From Bog-257 sp963805985 (GTDB lineage Bacteria; Acidobacteriota; Terriglobia; Terriglobales; Acidobacteriaceae): 64,000 nucleotides of DNA. Positions 59,798 through 64,000 of this stretch are shown in pieces. The first letter of the stretch is position 1; each line of letters starts with the position of its first letter. The position numbers and the translations under genes are program-made. A model generated the notes under the pieces. The model saw only the letters and a program-made list of their open reading frames with translations. It did no database searches and was not told where the DNA came from. The DNA is taken from positions 62,001 to 126,000 of the forward strand of contig CAWDWG010000013.1 of NCBI GenBank assembly GCA_963805985.1, in the 5' to 3' direction.

Positions 59798-60145
59798 TGT
59801 TTTGTACCAGTACCGTCCTGCAGCTTTTGATGCTATCTATTCAAACGGCGTTGTCTGGTCCGTCGTGCCAACCTGTCTTTCACAGCGTCCCGGCCCCGCT
59901 TCGGTCGTCCCTAAGTCGGATGCAATTTCATCGGCGGGTGAAGTCTTTCCGCGCTGTCAAAACATCTCAGAGTAGGCCTGGCCGTTAGTAGCCAGACTGG
60001 TGAATCCATACCGACACTTAGGTCTGCTTTGGGAGTTCTCCCATGGGCCCATGGAAATTAACACGAGAAATGCTTGACAACCGACAGCCCCGGTCTACAA
60101 TACCCGACAATGTGAGGTTTGGCGCTTAATTCCAGCGATTCTCTT
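59798..60145. other. Divergent intergenic region with a promoter and a palindrome
   Basis: 348 bases between the ECF sigma gene and the small protein at 60146. It holds the sigma-70 type promoter at 60074-60101, a perfect 14-bp palindrome CCATGGGCCCATGG at 60041-60054, and presumably the sigma gene's own promoter. No supported ORF. Confidence 0.6.
60074..60101 (+). promoter_or_regulatory. Sigma-70 promoter TTGACA-N16-TACAAT
   Basis: A consensus -35 (60074-60079) and a near-consensus -10 (60096-60101) with 16 bases between. The expected start is about 60108. It drives the small zinc-binding-like protein at 60146. Confidence 0.75.
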
Positions 60146-60352
60146 ATGAACGTCGGCCAGCCGTTAACCACAACCCCCAACCATCCTCAGAGCGACACCA
60201 TGGACAACCACTGTCGGCATCCCCGAGTCCAGGTCGTCTCGCGAGACGAAGATGCGGAGTACGTCGAGTGCCTCGAGTGCCGCGAAATCTTCGAATCCAG
60301 CGAGTTCCGCGACATGGAAATCGAATCCAAGATCCCAAGCGAAGAAGAATAG
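60146..60352 (+). CDS. Small conserved hypothetical protein with Cys pairs
   Basis: 68 residues from ATG 60146; a TTG at 60119 or an ATG at 60200 are possible, and none has a strong ribosome site. The conserved-looking core is HCRHPRVQVVSRDEDAEYVECLECREIFESSEF: a Cys-x2-Cys pair (CLEC) plus His/Cys earlier, resembling a small zinc ribbon. The C-terminal end is acidic. Transcribed from the strong promoter just upstream. Function unknown. Convergent with tsaD, 59 bases away. Confidence 0.65.
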   Translation: MNVGQPLTTTPNHPQSDTMDNHCRHPRVQVVSRDEDAEYVECLECREIFESSEFRDMEIESKIPSEEE

Positions 60353-60411
60353 TCACGGGATAGGTCGAAGGGCCGGATTTCGGCAGATGGCCGCATACGT
60401 GTGTCGGCGTG

Positions 60412-61557
60412 TTATCTCAGCCTTAGAGCAGCATCGGCGGACAATTCCGGATCGGCAAATTCTCCTGCGATGAAGCGGGGATAGGCGGCGGCCGCGATCA
60501 TCGCGGCGTTGTCGGTAGAGAGCTTGCGCGACGGAAAATGAACCGGCAATCCTTCCGCGGCCGCTTGGCGTTCGAAGGCCACGCGCAACTCTGAGTTGGC
60601 CGCGACTCCGCCCGTTACCAGCACGGTCGCCACATTATGCTGGCGGGCCGCCGACAATGTTTTGCTCACCACATCATTCACCATGGCTCGCTGGAAGGAC
60701 GCGACTAGATCGAGGGTTTCGGGATCGCAGGCAGCCAGCACTTGCTCGCGCGAAGGCGTTTTCAACGGAGCCAGTGCCCGCCGGCGTTCCTCGATTCTAG
60801 CGCGCAACTCATGCGTTTCGACGTAGCGCAGCACGGCGGTCTTGATACCGCTGTAGGAGAAGTCAACGCGATGATCGTCATCGCTGTGCCGGTTTTGGGG
60901 ATTCCGGTCGCGGTGCTTGATCTGCGCGAAGGGAAACTTCACAGCGCGCGGATTGCCATGCTGTGCCAGGAAATCGATGACCGGGCCGCCGGGATAACCC
61001 AGTTCCAGCAGCTTGGCAACCTTGTCGAAAGCCTCGCCAGCAGCGTCATCCCGCGTGTGTCCCACATCGTGGTACATCCACGAGGGGTCGCGTTTCTCGG
61101 CAAGATAGAGATGCGTGTGTCCACCGCTCACAACCAGAGCAAGGACGGGAAAGGCGAGCTCGCGGGCACCATTCTGTCGCTCCTCCAGGAGCACGGCATG
61201 AATGTGACCTTCGAGATGATTCACGCCGATGAGCGGCTTCGCCAGAGAATACGCCAGCGCCTTGGCGTAGCTCAGTCCCACAAGTAAAGCGCCGGCAAGA
61301 CCGGGTCCTTTGGTCACAGCCAAGGCATCGACACTGTCATAGGTCTGGTTCGCGTCTTCGAGAGCTTTGCGAACGACTGGCACGATGGCTCGCAGATGTT
61401 CACGCGATGCCAATTCCGGCACGACGCCGCCGTATGGCTGATGGGTCGCAATCTGCGAATAGACGACGTTCGAGATCACCTCTTCCCCCGAGCGCACGAC
61501 CGCCGCGGCCGTCTCGTCGCAGGAGCTCTCAATGCCGAGAATGAAAACATCGGGCAC
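60412..61557 (-). CDS. tsaD: tRNA N6-adenosine threonylcarbamoyltransferase
   Basis: 381 residues from a GTG start. ASKHA fold with family motifs: LGIESSCDETAAAV near the start, VTKGPGLAGALLVGLSYAK, metal-binding His114 and His118 in NHLEGHIHA, VSGGHTHLYL, and C-terminal LVTGGVAANSELR. Transfers the threonylcarbamoyl group to A37 of ANN-decoding tRNAs together with TsaB, TsaC and TsaE; none of these is in the window. A TACAAT box lies 6 bases before the GTG. Divergent from the second nucleotidyltransferase gene. Confidence 0.95.
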   Translation of the reverse strand: MPDVFILGIESSCDETAAAVVRSGEEVISNVVYSQIATHQPYGGVVPELASREHLRAIVPVVRKALEDANQTYDSVDALAVTKGPGLAGALLVGLSYAKALAYSLAKPLIGVNHLEGHIHAVLLEERQNGARELAFPVLALVVSGGHTHLYLAEKRDPSWMYHDVGHTRDDAAGEAFDKVAKLLELGYPGGPVIDFLAQHGNPRAVKFPFAQIKHRDRNPQNRHSDDDHRVDFSYSGIKTAVLRYVETHELRARIEERRRALAPLKTPSREQVLAACDPETLDLVASFQRAMVNDVVSKTLSAARQHNVATVLVTGGVAANSELRVAFERQAAAEGLPVHFPSRKLSTDNAAMIAAAAYPRFIAGEFADPELSADAALRLR

Positions 61558-61563
61558 ATGACC

Positions 61564-61569
61564 ATTGTA
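61564..61569 (-). promoter_or_regulatory. -10 box (TACAAT) of tsaD, leaderless
   Basis: TACAAT on the minus strand 6 bases before the GTG start with no ribosome site between, so transcription would start at the initiation codon. Confidence 0.5.
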
Positions 61570-61601
61570 CGGGGCGGCAACGCGCTATCATCAACGTCGG
61601 G

Positions 61602-62954
61602 ATGAGGGATCACGCCACCAATATCGTTCGCGAGCTGCGCCAGCACGGCTTTCAGGCCTACTTCGCGGGTGGATGCGTCCGCGATATGCTGCTGGGATTG
61701 ATTCCTACGGACTACGACGTCGCCACCGACGCGACGCCGCCGCAGGTGATGCGCTTGTTTCCCGACACCTATGCCGTGGGAGCGCAGTTCGGTGTGGTGC
61801 TGGTTCCCGCGCCGGAGGACATGCCCCTTCCGCCGACTCCCTCCGAGCACCCAAACTATGTTGAGGTCGCAACCTTTCGCAACGACGGTGCCTACAGCGA
61901 CGGTCGTCATCCCGACCAGGTACGTTATTCCACCGATCCTAAGGAAGACGTGCAGCGCCGCGATTTCACCATCAACGGCCTGCTGATGGATCCTTTGGAA
62001 GACAATCGTGTGCTCGATTTCGTCGGCGGCCGCGAGGATCTCAGCGCCGGCATCGTTCGCGCCATCGGCAATCCGGAGCATCGCTTCCAGGAAGACAAGC
62101 TGCGGATGCTGCGCGCCGTGCGATTTGCTTCACGATTCCAGTACGCAATCGATTCGCAAACGTTCGCCGCCATCCGGGATCTGGCACCCCTGATTCATCA
62201 GGTCAGCCACGAACGCGTTCGCGACGAACTGACCAAGATGCTGACCGAAGGTCATGCTCGCGCCGCTTTTGAGCTGCTGGATTCCACTGGTTTGTTGAAA
62301 CAAGTGCTGCCGGAAATCGACCGCATGCACGGCGTCGAACAGCCGCCGCAATTTCATCCTGAAGGCGACGTGTGGATTCATACCATGCTGTTGCTGGAAA
62401 AATTGCAGCCGCGGTGCTCGCGCACTCTGGCCTGGGGGACGCTGCTACACGATGTCGGCAAGCCACCGACGTTTCGCGTAGCGCCTGACCGCATCCGCTT
62501 CGATGGGCACGTCGAAATCGGCGTGCGCATGGCGGAAGAAATTTGTCACCGGCTGCACTTCTCCAATGAAGATACCAAGCAGATTGCAGCGCTGGTGGCC
62601 AATCACATGCGCTTTGCAGATGCTGAGCGAATGAAAGAGTCGACCCTGAAGCGCTTCATGCGCCTGCCGAAATTCGATGAGCATCTGGAGTTGCATCGCA
62701 TGGATTGCCTGAGCAGCCACCGCAACCTGGCTATGTACGATCTTGTGAGCCAACGGTTGGCGCAAATCCCCGAAGAGGAAATCCGGCCGGTACCGTTGCT
62801 GAATGGCGAGGATTTGATCCAGGCAGGGTACGCTCCAGGACCGAATTTTCGCGAGATGCTGTCGGCCGTTGAAGACGCCCAGTTGGAAGGATCGCTCCAC
62901 AGCAAGAAGGAAGCGCTGGATTTTGTGGCGCGCGAATTTCCACGGGCGACTTAG
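61602..62954 (+). CDS. CCA tRNA nucleotidyltransferase with HD domain
   Basis: 450 residues. Head domain: FAGGCVRDMLLGLIPTDYDVATDA with metal-binding Asp37/Asp39, RRDFTINGLLMD, and motif D EDKLRMLRAVRFASRF. Body to ~residue 245. Then an HD phosphohydrolase domain (HTMLLLEKL ... LLHDVGKPPTF ... VANHMRF), which gives 2',3'-cyclic phosphodiesterase or phosphatase activity in E. coli Cca. The family adds or repairs the 3' CCA of tRNA. A second, differently built member is at 28715-30394, so the two may divide the work. TATCAT lies 12-18 bases upstream as a possible -10. Confidence 0.9.
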   Translation: MRDHATNIVRELRQHGFQAYFAGGCVRDMLLGLIPTDYDVATDATPPQVMRLFPDTYAVGAQFGVVLVPAPEDMPLPPTPSEHPNYVEVATFRNDGAYSDGRHPDQVRYSTDPKEDVQRRDFTINGLLMDPLEDNRVLDFVGGREDLSAGIVRAIGNPEHRFQEDKLRMLRAVRFASRFQYAIDSQTFAAIRDLAPLIHQVSHERVRDELTKMLTEGHARAAFELLDSTGLLKQVLPEIDRMHGVEQPPQFHPEGDVWIHTMLLLEKLQPRCSRTLAWGTLLHDVGKPPTFRVAPDRIRFDGHVEIGVRMAEEICHRLHFSNEDTKQIAALVANHMRFADAERMKESTLKRFMRLPKFDEHLELHRMDCLSSHRNLAMYDLVSQRLAQIPEEEIRPVPLLNGEDLIQAGYAPGPNFREMLSAVEDAQLEGSLHSKKEALDFVAREFPRAT

Positions 62955-62997
62955 TAAGGTAAGCGCCACTGCTGGTCTACAATGAGAACTCAGCCCA

Positions 62998-63288
62998 ATG
63001 AGACATGCCGGCACAACTCTGCGCAAGATATTCAGCGACACGATCCGTACCGAGCCGGACAAAGCGCCGCTGCTGGCCTGGCCGCTGGCGTGTGGCGCAA
63101 AGACGGCGGAGCGAACCGATGCGGTTGCTTTCACCGAGGGCGTGCTGACGATCATGGTGCCGGATGAGACCTGGCGATCGCAGTTGCAGAGCTTGAGCCC
63201 GCAATATCTGGCTGCGCTCAACCAGTTCACACCGCAGTCAGTAAATAGGATCAATTTCGTTCTGGTGAATAAGCCCGAACGCCGATAA
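62998..63288 (+). CDS. DUF721/DciA-like protein
   Basis: 96 residues with the DUF721 pattern (LAWPLACGAKTAERTDAVAFTEGVLTIMVPDETWRSQLQSLSPQYLAALN), corresponding to the C-terminal domain that in DciA proteins interacts with the replicative helicase DnaB. Being about half the length of long DciA proteins, it lacks the disordered extension. A TACAAT box lies 13-14 bases upstream. Sixteen bases before gatC on the same strand, so it may be cotranscribed with gatCA. Confidence 0.82.
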   Translation: MRHAGTTLRKIFSDTIRTEPDKAPLLAWPLACGAKTAERTDAVAFTEGVLTIMVPDETWRSQLQSLSPQYLAALNQFTPQSVNRINFVLVNKPERR

Positions 63289-63303
63289 TCCCGGAACCTC
63301 CTT

Positions 63304-63624
63304 ATGGTCACAGAAAAAGACGTTTCTTATGTCGCCGACCTGGCGCACCTCGACCTGACTGCCGAGGAACGTGCGCGCATGTTGAAGGACCTGAACTCCA
63401 TCCTTGACTACATCGACCGTTTGAACCAATTGGACACCGGCGACGTGGAACCGATGGCCCAGGTGGCTAGCCGTTACGGCGAGCGCAAGGATCAGGCAGA
63501 CGGTTTCTCCTACGCGATGCGGGCCGATGAGTTACAGCCCTGCCTGCCGCGCGAAGAGGCGCTGCGCAACGCGCCTGCCTCCGACGGAACATTCTTCAAA
63601 GTCCCCAAGGTGATTGAGCGATAG
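63304..63624 (+). CDS. gatC: Asp-tRNA(Asn)/Glu-tRNA(Gln) amidotransferase subunit C
   Basis: 106 residues matching GatC: VTEKDVSYVADLAHLDLTAEERARMLKDLNSILDYIDRLNQLDTGDVEPMAQV, then the extended C-terminal strap DGTFFKVPKVIER that wraps GatA. It stabilises the GatCAB complex that amidates mischarged tRNAs. CCTCC-rich region upstream is not an obvious ribosome site. gatA begins 3 bases after the stop, the standard gatCA order. Confidence 0.94.
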   Translation: MVTEKDVSYVADLAHLDLTAEERARMLKDLNSILDYIDRLNQLDTGDVEPMAQVASRYGERKDQADGFSYAMRADELQPCLPREEALRNAPASDGTFFKVPKVIER

Positions 63625-63627
63625 TCC

Positions 63628-64000
63628 ATGGAAATCGACCTGCTTACGGTTGAGTCTGCGCGGACGGCTGTGCTGGAGAAGCAGACGTCGGCTAGCGCGC
63701 TTGTCGACGCCTTCTACAAAAAGATTGCAGCGGAAGACAAGGCAATTGGCGCCTACCTGACGCTTTGCAAGGAGCGTGCCTACAGCCAGGCCGCGCGCAT
63801 CGACGCGCTTGCGGATAAGGGCGACGATCTTCCTCCGCTGGCTGGCGTTCCCATCGCCATCAAGGATGTATTCACGACGAAAGACGTGCGCACGACGGCC
63901 GGCTCGAAGATCCTGGAAAACTTCGTTGCGCCCTATGACGCGACCGTCGTGGCGCGACTGGAAGACGCGGGCGCCATCATCCTTGGCAAGACCAATTGCG
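63628..64000 (+). CDS. gatA: Asp-tRNA(Asn)/Glu-tRNA(Gln) amidotransferase subunit A, 5' part
   Basis: The first 124 codons of GatA, cut off by the end of the window. The N-terminal helix (EIDLLTVESARTAVLEKQTSASALVDAFYKKI), PPLAGVPIAIKDVFTTKDVRTTAGSKIL with the first catalytic Lys of the amidase-signature triad, and the Lys in GAIILGKTNC are present. The Ser-cisSer-Lys active site is completed beyond the window. It releases ammonia from glutamine for tRNA amidation. Confidence 0.95.
   Translation, partial: MEIDLLTVESARTAVLEKQTSASALVDAFYKKIAAEDKAIGAYLTLCKERAYSQAARIDALADKGDDLPPLAGVPIAIKDVFTTKDVRTTAGSKILENFVAPYDATVVARLEDAGAIILGKTNC

Overview
This 64 kb window is a chromosomal segment of a GC-rich Gram-negative bacterium. 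The mix of families (kumamolisin-type S53 protease, M61 and M13 peptidases, Ig-like cell-surface lipoprotein, stressosome module, LpxD, meso-DAP metabolism) suggests an Acidobacteriota genome of the Koribacter/Terriglobia type. That assignment is inferred from gene content, not from a phylogenetic marker. Most of the window looks like ordinary, densely packed chromosome. I see no prophage, insertion sequence, CRISPR array or rRNA operon; one tRNA-Leu is present.

Layout. 0.2-8.4 kb: a DUF481 outer-membrane protein, a Rossmann/DUF2520 protein, a secreted GH39 glycosidase, an aldo/keto reductase, a three-gene osmoprotectant (OpuC-like) ABC transporter, an RRM protein and a cold-shock protein. 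8.7-13.3 kb: a large Ig-like lipoprotein and an M13 metallopeptidase. 13.5-20.3 kb: a single-strand signalling block made of a receiver protein, RsbR, RsbS, RsbT, an RsbX-like phosphatase fused to an RsbT-like ATPase, an RsbT-like/hybrid histidine kinase with two receivers, and a receiver-PAS-histidine kinase. A helix-turn-helix protein and a CheB-CheR-PAS fusion follow at 20.6-24.0 kb. 24-33 kb: tRNA-Leu(UAG), the S53 protease, a frameshifted MscS channel, a cyclophilin, an epimerase, a CCA/poly(A)-type nucleotidyltransferase with a histone H1-like tail, lpxD and a receiver protein. 33.3-39.1 kb: a probable operon dapF-ldcA-mpl-M61 peptidase-plsC, which joins DAP synthesis to peptidoglycan recycling; mpl carries a frameshift near its 5' end. 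39.2-41.8 kb: a hicBA and a parDE-like toxin-antitoxin pair flank a membrane glycosyltransferase. 41.9-50 kb: mtnP-pfkB, an M20 peptidase, a DUF2059 protein, sthA, and a phosphoesterase/nucleotidyltransferase pair. Three related multi-hairpin repeats sit in the gaps of this stretch. 50-57.4 kb: a stand-alone LigD-type polymerase, a FliB-like methylase, a divergent PNPOx/MocR pair, and isocitrate lyase divergent from an IclR regulator. 57.5-64 kb: ArsR-SDR, an anti-sigma/ECF sigma pair, tsaD, a second CCA-type nucleotidyltransferase, a DciA-like protein, gatC and the start of gatA.

The best candidate for an unusual system is the stressosome block at 13.5-20.3 kb. A complete RsbR-RsbS-RsbT core is encoded with no sigma-B-like factor or RsbU beside it. 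The next genes instead place RsbT-like ATPase domains on a PP2C phosphatase and on a hybrid histidine kinase, so the output appears to run into two-component phosphorelay. Second is the family of composite three-hairpin repeats at 43.8, 45.5 and 48.2 kb. Several genes have a -10 box only 6-8 bases before the start codon, which suggests leaderless mRNAs. Two single-base frameshifts (mscS, mpl) may be real or may be assembly errors.
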